Assembly (NCBI RefSeq): GCF_025950235.1
Contig: NZ_JAPDDT010000003.1
Location: forward strand, 310,001 to 374,000
Direction: 5' to 3'
Source of the DNA: Luteolibacter arcticus
GTDB lineage: Bacteria > Verrucomicrobiota > Verrucomicrobiia > Verrucomicrobiales > Akkermansiaceae
DNA length: 64,000 nt
Positions 42,924 to 51,965 of this stretch are shown in pieces; position 1 is the first letter of the stretch, and every line of letters starts with the position of its first letter. Position numbers and translations under genes: made by a program. The notes under the pieces are model-generated. The model had not been told where the DNA came from, did no database searches, and worked only from the letters and a program-made list of their open reading frames with translations.

Positions 42924-45380
42924 TCAATTCCCTGTCGCACTCGCGCGCAGGAAACCCTTGCTGGGCAAGCCATTCGATCCGCCCAAGCGGAAAGAGACAT
43001 ACTTGTAACCCGTCGGCGGAACGGCCGGCAGCGTCGCCGAAATGACGGGCTCCGCGAGCGGGCCCTCCACCAACGCATCGAATCCCACCAGATCGAAGCT
43101 TCCCTGGATGGCATAGGTCGCTCCAACGGCCAGGCCCACGGGCGACGGGCTGTTAGAGAATTCCGCATCAGCCCGCACTGCGACGGTCAGGATCAGCTCC
43201 CGTTGCAAATCCCCGGTGGTGTCGGCGGGAGCAGCGGCACTCAGGACTCCCGAGCCGCCCGACAGCGGATTGCCGCCGAAGGCAAACTCGTCGAAGTTCA
43301 ACACTCCGTCCTTGTCCGGATCATCGGCAACGCCGTTCTCCTTGCCCGGGGTACCGTCCAGGCCGGTTGCCACGGTCCAGCTTGCATAGCCATCCGCTGG
43401 CTCCCATTCGCCGTCCACGGCCACGCTCACGTTGTCGATGACCAGCGTGGCCTGGTTGATATTGACGCCGACGACCAGCGGCGGAATGCGGGTGATGCGC
43501 AGCGCGATCTCCTCGGCGTCAAGGGTCGAGGCATCATAGGCGAGGCTCAATGCCACGGGAGTAAAGGTGTTGCCCGTCTGTAGCCCGGGATTCTCGAAGA
43601 CCAGATCGCGCCCCGCGAGTTCCACGTCGTTCGTCTTGTCCCACAGCGAGACACGGAGCATCGCATGACCGTTCACCACCGCGTCATTGCGATAGAGTCG
43701 GTCGAAGGCCACCGTGATGGCATCCACCTTGCCCGCAGTGAGCCCCGCATTACCGGCACTCAGATTCTGCTCGTAGTAGCCGAGGACGGATTGGAAGTGA
43801 GCGGCGACGCTCGTCAGGCCGGGCGTCAATGCACCATCCTGCCCATAGAGGCCACCGCCGTTCGTTGCGGCGAGCGAGTTCGTCCAACCTTGCGGCGAGG
43901 TGCCGGTGACCGAGTTCCATCCGCCCGCATTGAAGCCGGCGTTCACCACGGTGACCGGCGTTTCAGCCGCATCGATCGCGACCTTCGCCACCACCGGCAG
44001 CGTCAGGATGGGAGTGTTGGTCGCGTTCGTCTCGATGCTCAACAAATCGCCGAAGCTCCCGGTCGCACTTGCCGGATCGAAGCCAATCACGACTTGGCCG
44101 CTTTCGCCCGGTGCAATGCTCTCCGGGGACGACACGATGGAGAGGCCGTTTCCTCCCTGGCCCAGGAACGACACACCGAAGACAAGCAGCGGAGTCGCCC
44201 CGCCTTGGTTCGTCAGTGTGACCGCCATCGTCTGCGGGCCTGGATTCGCCGCCAAGTCGCCGAAATCCACACGAGCCGTCGACGCCGCGACGATCGGGTC
44301 GGAGACAGTGACGTTCATGGTGACCGTTCGCGACGGCGAGACCGCGTCATTCGATGCGATCTGCAGCGCGATTTGATACGGTCCACTGCTGGCGGGACTG
44401 AAGGCCACCTCCACGCTGCCGGTTCCCCCGGGAGCCACGGATTCCGGGAAATCATCCACGGTGAAAAACGCCTCGTCCACTCCGCTCCGCGTGACTGACG
44501 TCACCGTCAGGGTGTCGGTGCTGCTCTCATTGGAGAAGGGAATGCTGAAAACCTGCGGCGCTCCGTTGTTGTTGAAATTGATCGTCGGCGCGGCGGCCAG
44601 CAGCGGGCCGCTCACCGCCGGCGGCACCGCCGCGGCTACAATTTCGGACGCGGTCAGCGCGGTGTTGAAGATCTTCAACTCGTCCATCCGCCCGTTGAAG
44701 TGGTCGCCGCCGTTACCGTTGCCGCCGATCCCGAACTGGGTGCTGGTTTCGTTGTTGAAGCCTGCCGTAGCGGTGAACTTCGAAGTGCCGTTGACGAACA
44801 CCTCGATCGCACCGGCATTCCAAACGTAGGCCACGTGTTGCCACACGTTGTTCGCCGAAGGTGGAGTAGTCGACCGGCGATCCACCACGCCGAACGCAGT
44901 GTAGATCACTTGATTCACGTTCGAGAGCCCCACGCCCCAGCCGTTTGACGGACCGGTTGCGAAGATCCGTTGGTTGGTGCTCGAGGCGATGCTGGCATTG
45001 ACCCAGCCCATCACCGTGAAAGCGCCTGCCGGTCCCGCGCTCGCGAGATTTCCGATCACCGCCGGATTGCCAATCTGGAACATCCCGCTCCCGGCCCGGA
45101 TGAATTGGATCGAGGAGCCGAACTTCGCCGCGTCGGCAGGGGTCACCGTGATCGCCCCATAGCTGCCGGCTGCCACCGAAGACTGCCCGTAGACCAAGGC
45201 GTTGTTCGTGACGGCGAGGGCCGTGGGGGTTCCTGTTAGGTTGTTGCCCGAGGAATCGGCGATCGTTCCGCTTCCTTCATTCATGCTCCAACGCGCCACG
45301 AGCTCCGCTCGTGAAGCGCCTTGTGTCGCGATCAGCAGGGCCAGCGCTAAGCCGGGGAATTTCAGAGGTATTTTTTTCAT
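42924..45380 (-). CDS. LamG-domain surface protein with shared C-terminal module
   Basis: The 818-residue exported protein has a signal peptide (LALALLIATQGASRA), an N-terminal concanavalin-like LamG domain at about residues 25-235 (VARWSMNEGSGTIADSSGNN; GRMDELKIFNTALTASEIVA), then two immunoglobulin-like choice-of-anchor segments (DTLTVTSVTRSGVDEAFFTV; MAVTLTNQGGATPLLV), a jelly-roll-like part with HAMLRVSLWD, and a C-terminal DPDKDGVLNFDEFAFGGNP module. That module is nearly the same as in the beta-strand repeat protein at 18434. It lies 101 bases downstream of the FecR-like regulator on the same strand, as its probable target. Confidence 0.9.
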   Translation of the reverse strand: MKKIPLKFPGLALALLIATQGASRAELVARWSMNEGSGTIADSSGNNLTGTPTALAVTNNALVYGQSSVAAGSYGAITVTPADAAKFGSSIQFIRAGSGMFQIGNPAVIGNLASAGPAGAFTVMGWVNASIASSTNQRIFATGPSNGWGVGLSNVNQVIYTAFGVVDRRSTTPPSANNVWQHVAYVWNAGAIEVFVNGTSKFTATAGFNNETSTQFGIGGNGNGGDHFNGRMDELKIFNTALTASEIVAAAVPPAVSGPLLAAAPTINFNNNGAPQVFSIPFSNESSTDTLTVTSVTRSGVDEAFFTVDDFPESVAPGGTGSVEVAFSPASSGPYQIALQIASNDAVSPSRTVTMNVTVSDPIVAASTARVDFGDLAANPGPQTMAVTLTNQGGATPLLVFGVSFLGQGGNGLSIVSSPESIAPGESGQVVIGFDPASATGSFGDLLSIETNATNTPILTLPVVAKVAIDAAETPVTVVNAGFNAGGWNSVTGTSPQGWTNSLAATNGGGLYGQDGALTPGLTSVAAHFQSVLGYYEQNLSAGNAGLTAGKVDAITVAFDRLYRNDAVVNGHAMLRVSLWDKTNDVELAGRDLVFENPGLQTGNTFTPVALSLAYDASTLDAEEIALRITRIPPLVVGVNINQATLVIDNVSVAVDGEWEPADGYASWTVATGLDGTPGKENGVADDPDKDGVLNFDEFAFGGNPLSGGSGVLSAAAPADTTGDLQRELILTVAVRADAEFSNSPSPVGLAVGATYAIQGSFDLVGFDALVEGPLAEPVISATLPAVPPTGYKYVSFRLGGSNGLPSKGFLRASATGN

Positions 45381-45481
45381 GAGGTCGGGTCTTCGCACGG
45401 GGGTCTCCGGATAACCCGGACTCCTCCGCTCGATTCCCGTACCCGGAAATGTCCAACGCTGACCAAAAACCGCGGAAAAAA

Positions 45482-46915
45482 TTACTTCTCCGTCACCCTT
45501 GTCGCGGTGCCGTAGTGATTGCTCATGAAAATGAGCGTGTCCCGGTCACGCAGCGCATGGCGTTCGTAGACATTCGCCATTTTCGGCACCCCGATCTTTA
45601 GCACCCCGCCCTCGACCTCCCACCGAAACCCGGGAAACGCCTCGGGTTGTAGCTTGTCGTTCACAAACAATTCCAGCCGTCGATCCGCATGAAATTCGCG
45701 GACATAGTGGCTGCCGAGATGGTGGTAACTCCACTTTCCGATGAAGTCCTCCGCAGTCGCCTTGGAGACAAGGCCTTCCTCGAACTGAAGAAGACCGACG
45801 CTCGCCACTGGAGAGTTTTCCCCCGCCAATGCGCCTTCACGCGGATACGTGTCGATGGTCGCGTGCAAGGTCCAGCGCCCTCGTTTGAAATCGCCAGGCT
45901 TCACATCCAGGCTGAAGACATTGTCCCGCACCAGCCGCAGGTTCCCGGTGACGCCCTCGTGCAAATCGCTGGCGACCACTTTGCCGTCACGCCGCAGTTC
46001 CAGATTGCGGACCACGATCGCGTCGCGCCCTTCCATCCACTTGAAGATCGCCCGGTAATCCGACGGCTTCCAGATCAGGTGCGTCACGTCGAATTCCACC
46101 TCCCGCGAGCCGTGCGAGGTCACCTCCCAGCGAAAGTCCCGGGCCGGCATCCGGCGCACGAATTTCTCGCGGTCCAGCGGCACCGCCGTCAGCCCCATCT
46201 TCCCTACCCCGTGATGGACCACCGCTTGATCCTGGAACAAGGACCACGGCTCGTCGCCCGGCAGATGCAATTTGACCTCTCCGTCGAAGACCCCCACTTC
46301 CGCCCTCGCTCCCGCAACATCCATCGCGAACTCCGTGCCCAGATCGACGACTTTTCCCTGCGCATAGTCGACCGTGAATCCCTCCGCCCCGGGCGGGACG
46401 TAGGCCACCAGCTTGCCATTCGCCAGACTGCCCGAGGCGGGATTGATCACCGAGAAGTCCGCCGGGCCCTCCAAGGTCACCCGCACCCCGCTCGCATATG
46501 TCAGCTCCACCAGACCCGAGCGGAAGGCCACGCGCCCCGCCGCCGGGAAGTCCGGCGCGCCGCCTTCCTCCCACTCCACACCCATCAGGCCGGTCACTTG
46601 CACACCCAGGCTTTTCACCACCGCTGGCGGAGGCTCGCCATGTTCCCGGCCGCTGAAGAATCCCACTCCGAAAACCACACAAGCCGCCGCGGCCAGTGCC
46701 AGCGCCCGGACCGGAAAACGGACCGTTTTCTCCGCCCCTTCGATCCCTTCCAGCGCCTCGGCCATCATCGACTCCTGGGCCATCACCTCGGTGTAGTAGC
46801 GCAGCGCCTCGCGGTCCTTAAGCAGCTCTTCAAGCCGGCTCGTCTCGACCTTGCCCAGACCGCCGTCTGCCAGCATCTGATCGATCAATTTCCGCAATTC
46901 AGGGCTCGGTGTCAT
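45482..46915 (-). CDS. FecR-family transmembrane regulator
   Basis: The 477-residue protein has a cytoplasmic N-terminus (about 70 residues, including LEELLKDREALRYYTEVMAQE), one transmembrane helix (RALALAAAACVVFGVGFFSG) and an extracytoplasmic FecR domain (GRVAFRSGLVELTYASGVRV; GKVVDLGTEFAMDVAGARAE; VFDGEVKLHLPGD). The C-terminal 230 residues form a second, beta-rich domain. Its start codon overlaps the stop of the sigma gene by four bases (ATGA at 46912-46915), implying coupled translation. In FecR systems the protein senses a surface signal and controls the partner sigma factor; this is inferred here. Confidence 0.93.
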   Translation of the reverse strand: MTPSPELRKLIDQMLADGGLGKVETSRLEELLKDREALRYYTEVMAQESMMAEALEGIEGAEKTVRFPVRALALAAAACVVFGVGFFSGREHGEPPPAVVKSLGVQVTGLMGVEWEEGGAPDFPAAGRVAFRSGLVELTYASGVRVTLEGPADFSVINPASGSLANGKLVAYVPPGAEGFTVDYAQGKVVDLGTEFAMDVAGARAEVGVFDGEVKLHLPGDEPWSLFQDQAVVHHGVGKMGLTAVPLDREKFVRRMPARDFRWEVTSHGSREVEFDVTHLIWKPSDYRAIFKWMEGRDAIVVRNLELRRDGKVVASDLHEGVTGNLRLVRDNVFSLDVKPGDFKRGRWTLHATIDTYPREGALAGENSPVASVGLLQFEEGLVSKATAEDFIGKWSYHHLGSHYVREFHADRRLELFVNDKLQPEAFPGFRWEVEGGVLKIGVPKMANVYERHALRDRDTLIFMSNHYGTATRVTEK

Positions 46916-47454
46916 GCTCGGGAAAGTTTCGTTTCGATGCAGTGGCGCAGTGCCAGCCGCAGACGGGAAATGGTCTTCTGGACGCGGCTCGGCTTCATCC
47001 GCTGTTCGCGCGCGTGCCCGGCCAGCGAGCCGCTCTCGACGTAGCGGAGCTGTAGCAGCCGCACATCCTCCGGAGCCAGTCGCGACAAGCACGAGCGGAG
47101 CGCCTGCAAGCGCTCGGCCGCATCCTCCGCCACGCTTTCCGCCGCCGCGGCGATCTCGTGCAGCGTGTCTTCGGAGAAATTCACCGTCTTCTCCCGCTGC
47201 CGGTCGCGCCGCCATGCCATCGCCTTGAACCACGCCACCTTGAAAGCCCAGGCCTTGAGATTGGTCGTATCGTCGCGCTCGTGCCGGCGCTCCCACAGGA
47301 AGACGCTCGTTTCCTGCACCACATCATCGCAAGCCGAGTGGTGGGGCAGGATGCTCATGACGTAGCCGCGCAGGGCCGACCGCAGCGAATCGATCTCCGC
47401 TGCGAAAGCGGAGTCGTCCTGCGGGTCTTCCCAAGACTCGGAGCGCGACATCAT
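46912..47454 (-). CDS. ECF sigma factor, Rhodopirellula/Verrucomicrobium type
   Basis: The 180-residue protein has region 2 (LRGYVMSILPHHSACDDVVQ, ETSVFLWERR, LKAWAFKVAWFKAMAWRRD) and region 4 (LRYVESGSLAGHAREQRMKP). The pattern matches the TIGR02989-type sigma factors of Rhodopirellula and Verrucomicrobium. The region 4 helix reads SRVQKTISRLRLALR. It overlaps the FecR gene by four bases and follows argB by 44 bases on the same strand. Confidence 0.93.
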   Translation of the reverse strand: MMSRSESWEDPQDDSAFAAEIDSLRSALRGYVMSILPHHSACDDVVQETSVFLWERRHERDDTTNLKAWAFKVAWFKAMAWRRDRQREKTVNFSEDTLHEIAAAAESVAEDAAERLQALRSCLSRLAPEDVRLLQLRYVESGSLAGHAREQRMKPSRVQKTISRLRLALRHCIETKLSRA

Positions 47455-47498
47455 CCCGCAGTATGTTCCGCGAGACGGACGATGCTGACGAAAAAATT

Positions 47499-48377
47499 TC
47501 AGCGCGTCACCTCGGTGCCGATGCCGCCGTGGGTAAAGATCTCCAGCAGGAGCGCGTGTGGCAGGCGTCCATCGATGAAGTGGACCTTGCGCACGCCGGC
47601 GTTCAGGGCATCGACCGCGCTCTTCACCTTCGGAATCATCCCGCCGGAGATGGTGCCGTCGGCCATCAGATCGTCGGCCTGCGCGCGGCTCACCGACTTG
47701 ATCAGCGTCTCGGGCTTCGTCGGGTCCTGCATCAGCCCGGGGACATCGGAAAGGTAGACCAGCTTGGCAACGCGCAGCTCCTTCGCGAGCGCGGCGGCGG
47801 CAAGGTCGGCGTTGATATTGAGCGGACGGCCCGTGGCGAGTTCAGCGGCGAGCGGCGAAATGACCGGCACGATGCCCGCACGATGGGCGGCATCCATCTG
47901 GCCGAGCTGGCAGCCGACCACCTCCCCCACCCGACCAAGGTCGACGCGTTCGCCGTCCTTGCCGGTGGCATGCATCTTCTCGCCGAGGAAGACATCGGTG
48001 CCGGCGATGCCCACGGCCTTGCCGCCGAGGTCGCGGATCATGCGGACCAGGCCGGGATTGATCTCGTTCGAGAGCACCTTCTCCACGATGGAAATCGCCT
48101 GGTCCGAGGTCACGCGGAAGCCACCGACGAATTCGGCATCGAGTCCCGCCTCCTTCATCGCCGCCGAGATCGCCTTGCCGCCGCCGTGAACGACGATCGG
48201 GTTGATGCCCGCTACCTCGAGGAAGACGATGTCGCGCATGACCTTGGCGACGAGGTCCGGATCCTCCATCGCCGAGCCGCCCATCTTGATCAGGAAGGTC
48301 TTGCCGCGAAAGGCCTGCAGATACGGCAGCGCTTCGATCAACGACTCGGCTTTTTCAATGGGATGCTGGAGCGACAT
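47499..48377 (-). CDS. argB: Acetylglutamate kinase
   Basis: Phosphorylates N-acetylglutamate in arginine synthesis. The 292-residue protein has the amino-acid kinase signatures: FLIKMGGSAMEDPDL, VVHGGGKAISAAMKEAG, and GGMIPKVKSAVDALNAGV near the C-terminus. Length fits the hexameric, arginine-inhibited type; the N-terminal helix (AESLIEALPYLQAFRGK) is typical of that type. It lies between a CHASE2-like protein and a sigma factor gene on the same strand with gaps of 48 and 44 bases, so it may sit in a mixed operon. Confidence 0.97.
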   Translation of the reverse strand: MSLQHPIEKAESLIEALPYLQAFRGKTFLIKMGGSAMEDPDLVAKVMRDIVFLEVAGINPIVVHGGGKAISAAMKEAGLDAEFVGGFRVTSDQAISIVEKVLSNEINPGLVRMIRDLGGKAVGIAGTDVFLGEKMHATGKDGERVDLGRVGEVVGCQLGQMDAAHRAGIVPVISPLAAELATGRPLNINADLAAAALAKELRVAKLVYLSDVPGLMQDPTKPETLIKSVSRAQADDLMADGTISGGMIPKVKSAVDALNAGVRKVHFIDGRLPHALLLEIFTHGGIGTEVTR

Positions 48378-48425
48378 GGGAGCGGGAGCTTGGATTTGAA
48401 ATCTGAAAATGGAGATCTGGAATTG

Positions 48426-50108
48426 TCAGGACGCCGTCTCGTCCGCAGACGGTCCGGATTCCTCGCTGTCGCTGGCTGCGGTCTTCTTGCGTGCCGCCTT
48501 CTTCGCAGCCTTTTTGGCCGGAGCTTTCTTGGCCTCTTTGACCGCTTCCTTCTTGGCAGCCTTCTTCGCCGGAGCCTTGGTGGCGGCTTTTTTCGCGGTG
48601 GCTTTCTTGGCCGCCTTGCGGGCGGGCTTCGCGGCCGGCTCGACCTCGGCGGGCGGAGCAACCGGCGCGGGCCACGCTTCTTCCTCCACGTATGCCGGAG
48701 CCGGCTCAGGCTCAGGCTCGTAGTAGGGTTCCGGCTCTGGCTCGGGCTCTGGAAGCAAGATGGGCTCCGGCGGAGGCATCACGATCTGGGAGGAAACATC
48801 GACGACAGACCCTCCGGTTGCCGGAGCCGCCACGGGAGCCTTTGCAACACTGGCCTTCCTCATGAAAGCCAGACCCACCGCAGTAATCCCCGGTGACAGG
48901 ATCGCCAGCGGCGGCAACCACAGATTCTGGCGCGAGGCAAACAGGTAGAGCAACTGCGCCCCCAGCCCGGCCAGCATCAGCGCGGTGAAGATCCGCCAGG
49001 CGACGTGCTTCTGGCAGGTCGCCCAAGTGCCGAAGAACACCATCGCCACCATCAGCGCCAACTCCATCAGAGCATCGGGCCGAGGCAGCGTCACCGCCTG
49101 CTGGAATCGCTGCGCGGTGCGCATAGCCTGCACGCTCGCCGCCAGCCGATCCGACCAAGCTTTCTCCGCAGGCGGCAGCTCCGCCCGGACGTCGCGCGTG
49201 ATCAGCGGGTGCTCGGTCGCAGGGAGCGAATTTTTCTCGTAAATCAGCCGCATCGCTGGTGCCTCGACCGTCTGCACGTTCGCCACCACCGGCCCGCGGC
49301 CGAAGCCATCGATCGGGATCACCGGGCCATCGCGGCCGAGGCGAACTTCCCGGCCAACGTGAACCAACACGTCCGCCGGAGTCAGCCCTTGCGCCGCGAT
49401 TTCCACCGCCAGCGGGAAGGCAAAAATCACGCGATCCCCCCACTGCGCCAACAACGCCTGGGTGCCATCGCCGGGGTCCTTCTCATTCTCCAGCAGCGAA
49501 AAGCCGGCCAGCGTCTTCTGTCCGCCGAGTTCGGCATTCGGGATCGACACGCGGTTCACCTGCGGCAGCGCCGAGACTTTTCCTTTCGCATCCTTCGTCT
49601 CGATCGACCACCGCAAGAAGGGCGCGGCCACCGGCTCGGGCGCAGCGCCGCGGGCTAAGGGCAGCGCGAGCACGGCCGCATTGTAGCGATCGAGCTGCTT
49701 GCGTAGTGCCTCCATCGCCAGCGGCTCCGGCGTGTCCCACGCCATCAAGTGACCGATCCCAAGAGTCTTGTGACCCACATCGGCCAGCCGCGCGAAAATC
49801 AGCGCATGATCGACTGGCGCGAGCGGCGAGGTGCTGAACCAGTGCTCGGGATCTTCATCGATCGTCAGCAGCCGCGGCGGCGGCGGGACCACCGGCGGCA
49901 CCGCCTTGCGGCCCGTCCACGGCTCGTCCTGACTACCCCGGCCATCCAGAATCGTGTCGACCGGGTCCATCGACACGGCGATCTTTTTGACGATCCACCG
50001 TTCGATTCCCCGCAGCGGCGGGATCAGCGAGGCCCCGCCGAGCGCGAACAACCCCACGCCGAGCAGGATCGCGGCGCTGGTGAATGTCCGGCGGGACGGG
50101 GTGTTCAC
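48426..50108 (-). CDS. CHASE2-like membrane protein with histone-H1-like tail
   Basis: The 560-residue protein has an N-terminal membrane helix (SAAILLGVGLFALGGASLIP), an extracytoplasmic domain of about 250 residues resembling CHASE2 (DHALIFARLADVGHKTLGIG; GRDGPVIPIDGFGRGPVVAN), and then three membrane helices (ALMELALMVAMVFFGTWATC; AWRIFTALMLAGLGAQLLYL; PPLAILSPGITAVGLAFM). That topology is the CHASE2 pattern. Instead of a kinase or cyclase, the cytoplasmic part is a Pro/Glu stretch (PEPEPEPEP) followed by a Lys/Ala tail (AKKATAKKAATKAPAKKAAK) like bacterial histone H1 proteins. The start is GTG at 50108 overlapping the upstream stop (GTGA), supporting coupling. Function unknown. Confidence 0.85.
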   Translation of the reverse strand: MNTPSRRTFTSAAILLGVGLFALGGASLIPPLRGIERWIVKKIAVSMDPVDTILDGRGSQDEPWTGRKAVPPVVPPPPRLLTIDEDPEHWFSTSPLAPVDHALIFARLADVGHKTLGIGHLMAWDTPEPLAMEALRKQLDRYNAAVLALPLARGAAPEPVAAPFLRWSIETKDAKGKVSALPQVNRVSIPNAELGGQKTLAGFSLLENEKDPGDGTQALLAQWGDRVIFAFPLAVEIAAQGLTPADVLVHVGREVRLGRDGPVIPIDGFGRGPVVANVQTVEAPAMRLIYEKNSLPATEHPLITRDVRAELPPAEKAWSDRLAASVQAMRTAQRFQQAVTLPRPDALMELALMVAMVFFGTWATCQKHVAWRIFTALMLAGLGAQLLYLFASRQNLWLPPLAILSPGITAVGLAFMRKASVAKAPVAAPATGGSVVDVSSQIVMPPPEPILLPEPEPEPEPYYEPEPEPAPAYVEEEAWPAPVAPPAEVEPAAKPARKAAKKATAKKAATKAPAKKAAKKEAVKEAKKAPAKKAAKKAARKKTAASDSEESGPSADETAS

Positions 50109-51067
50109 GGCGCGAACTCTGTCGCCTTCGCCAGCACCGGCGCGAGGGGTTTTTCCAGCGGCGTCCCCGCGGTGACGTCCGCCAGCATCCGGGCGGCCGG
50201 CGCCACGAACTGGAGATACCATTCGTCACCGCGGTTCTTGGCGATGTTCCCGTAGGCACCCAGCGCCTGCATCAGCCGCTGCGCCGCGCACTGGTGGAAA
50301 ATCGTCGGCTCCGGCCGGTCCTCGGAAATGTCCTCCCAGATGCCGAGGATCGCCTCCCGGTCCTCCGCCGGGTGGTCCATGTAGGGGTCGAAGATCAGCG
50401 AGGCGATGTCATACTCCTGGCGGCCGCGGCGCATCCCCTGGAAATCGATCCACCACGCCTTGCCATCTTTGAGGAGCAGGTTCTGCGACTGGAAATCGCG
50501 GTGCACCAGATGCTTCGCCGAGCTGCCGAGCCGCTTCGCCAGCTCCCGCAATGCCTCGTCCTCCCGCAGGTCCGAGGCATCCATGCCCAGCAGGTCCTCC
50601 ACCAGATGGTCGAAGAAATACTCCTGCTCCCAGCGGTAGAGCGACTCATCGAAGGCCGGCATCAGCTCGAAATCCTTCGGCCCTTTTGAGTAGAAGAGCT
50701 TGTCGATCTGCTGGAGCGCCGAGCGATAGTAAGGCTCGCGCTCGGCGAAGGGCCGGCCCTTCAACGACAGCAGGTCGGTATCGCCGAGGTCCTCGACCAG
50801 CGCCACCCGGCGGTGCGCGATCTCGTAAAAGATCTCCGGCACGTTGATCTTGGTGGCCTTCAGAAACTTGCCGACCGGCAGGAAATTGTCGCTGTCGGGC
50901 CGCTCGTCGGTCCAATGGATGCCGATGAATGGGTCACGCCCCGGCGTTGCGACGCGCACGATGGTCCGCCCCGAAGCGCCTTTTTTGATCGGGGTCAGGG
51001 TCACGGACACAGTCGGGGCGATCCCGAGATATTGGCGGGTCGCGTAGAGGATCGAGTCAGTCGGCAT
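50105..51067 (-). CDS. Aminoglycoside phosphotransferase-fold kinase, AmgK-like
   Basis: The 320-residue kinase has the APH-family catalytic motif HLVHRDFQSQNLLL (Brenner-type, catalytic Asp) and the metal-binding motif WWIDFQGMRRG. AmgK, which phosphorylates the anomeric position of N-acetylmuramate, has the similar HRD...N and IDFQD patterns, so a sugar kinase for cell-wall recycling is the best guess. The ATG at 51067 (MPTDSILYATRQYLG) is preferred to one at 51130. Downstream the CHASE2-like gene overlaps it by four bases. A nucleotidyltransferase that could be the MurU-like partner lies at 56325-57239. Confidence 0.85.
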   Translation of the reverse strand: MPTDSILYATRQYLGIAPTVSVTLTPIKKGASGRTIVRVATPGRDPFIGIHWTDERPDSDNFLPVGKFLKATKINVPEIFYEIAHRRVALVEDLGDTDLLSLKGRPFAEREPYYRSALQQIDKLFYSKGPKDFELMPAFDESLYRWEQEYFFDHLVEDLLGMDASDLREDEALRELAKRLGSSAKHLVHRDFQSQNLLLKDGKAWWIDFQGMRRGRQEYDIASLIFDPYMDHPAEDREAILGIWEDISEDRPEPTIFHQCAAQRLMQALGAYGNIAKNRGDEWYLQFVAPAARMLADVTAGTPLEKPLAPVLAKATEFAP

Positions 51068-51118
51068 CGCGGCGCGGAGTTTTCGGAAGAACTCCCGCGG
51101 GACAAGGGGGAAATGCAG

Positions 51119-51145
51119 AGTGGTCCGCACTCTCCGAGTGCGGTT
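51119..51145 (+). repeat. Interspersed palindromic repeat, family B
   Basis: GTGGTCCGCAC-type element with CCGCACT/AGTGCGG stem (51125-51143). Similar copies at 56229-56252 and 56302-56325. Confidence 0.7.
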
Positions 51146-51190
51146 CGCCAGTCCGGGGAAGCCAAGTGAAACTCGCCGCCTCCCGCCAAG

Positions 51191-51601
51191 CTACAAGGCG
51201 GGAATGACAAAAGCCCCCGGAATCCCAAGATCCAACGTCGCCAATTCGGCACCATGACGCGCCCCCAATGCCAACAAATGCGCGTCTGTCGTTCGCGAGG
51301 GGCCCGCGCACCAAGTCGAAAATCCCATGACCGACGATTGATCATCCGGCAGGAACTCATGGCATGCACCGAGCGAGCCCGTCATCGAGCGCAGCGTCGC
51401 CACCGCATCCTCCACCGTCAAACGGCCGGCGGCCCGCTGGAGCGAGACCCGAATGAATCCCAATTCAGGAATGGATGATGTGAGGATCCGGGTGCCGGTC
51501 ATGACTTTCATCGCGGCCATCCACGAGGCGACCCGCCCGTGATCGGAGTGATCTGCCCAGCCCCACGCGACCAGCACGTTGACATCGAGCAGATAGTTCA
51601 C
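51191..51601 (-). CDS. PIN-domain toxin, VapC-like
   Basis: The 136-residue protein begins with the PIN signature YLLDVNVLVAWGWADHSDHG and ends with a conserved acidic segment TTDAHLLALGARHGAELATLD, giving the usual set of Asp/Glu residues for a ribonuclease. The start codon is GTG and its start overlaps the stop of the antitoxin gene (GTGA at 51598-51601), a strong sign of a translationally coupled toxin-antitoxin pair. In VapC systems the toxin cleaves tRNA or rRNA; specificity here is unknown. Confidence 0.9.
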   Translation of the reverse strand: MNYLLDVNVLVAWGWADHSDHGRVASWMAAMKVMTGTRILTSSIPELGFIRVSLQRAAGRLTVEDAVATLRSMTGSLGACHEFLPDDQSSVMGFSTWCAGPSRTTDAHLLALGARHGAELATLDLGIPGAFVIPAL

Positions 51602-51858
51602 GGGAAGTCAGCGAGCATTTCGCGAACGGACTCCGTGGTGAGTGGCTCCGCCCCGGTCACCGGGGCGAAGATCTCCGCACCGGTGAATTCGCAGCGGACT
51701 TTCCCGACCGCCTGTCCCGGCTCATTTCCCATCGCCCGGCGGCGGAGAAATTCGGAGACGGTGATCCCTGCGGCTTTTGCCTGCCGCCGGATCTCACGGG
51801 CCTCGTCCTCACTGACTTTGAAACTGAGGGTCGTCACGGGTATTACCGTAAGTCCCAT
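51598..51858 (-). CDS. Ribbon-helix-helix type antitoxin of PIN toxin
   Basis: The 86-residue protein has an N-terminal ribbon-helix-helix-like segment (VTTLSFKVSEDEAREIRRQA, KAAGITVSEFLRRRA), then a flexible toxin-binding tail with ESVREMLADF at the end. The ATG at 51858 is chosen because the domain starts there. The gene lies immediately before the PIN toxin with a four-base overlap, the standard antitoxin-first order. It likely represses its own operon. Confidence 0.85.
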   Translation of the reverse strand: MGLTVIPVTTLSFKVSEDEAREIRRQAKAAGITVSEFLRRRAMGNEPGQAVGKVRCEFTGAEIFAPVTGAEPLTTESVREMLADFP

Positions 51859-51965
51859 TCGCTTTTCTTTCAAGTTCCGAACCATGGGCCGGGAAATCCG
51901 CCAAGCGGGCCATTTTCCTGTAAGACCCGCGGCCGCGCCGACATTTTCTCCTCCCACTCCGACCC

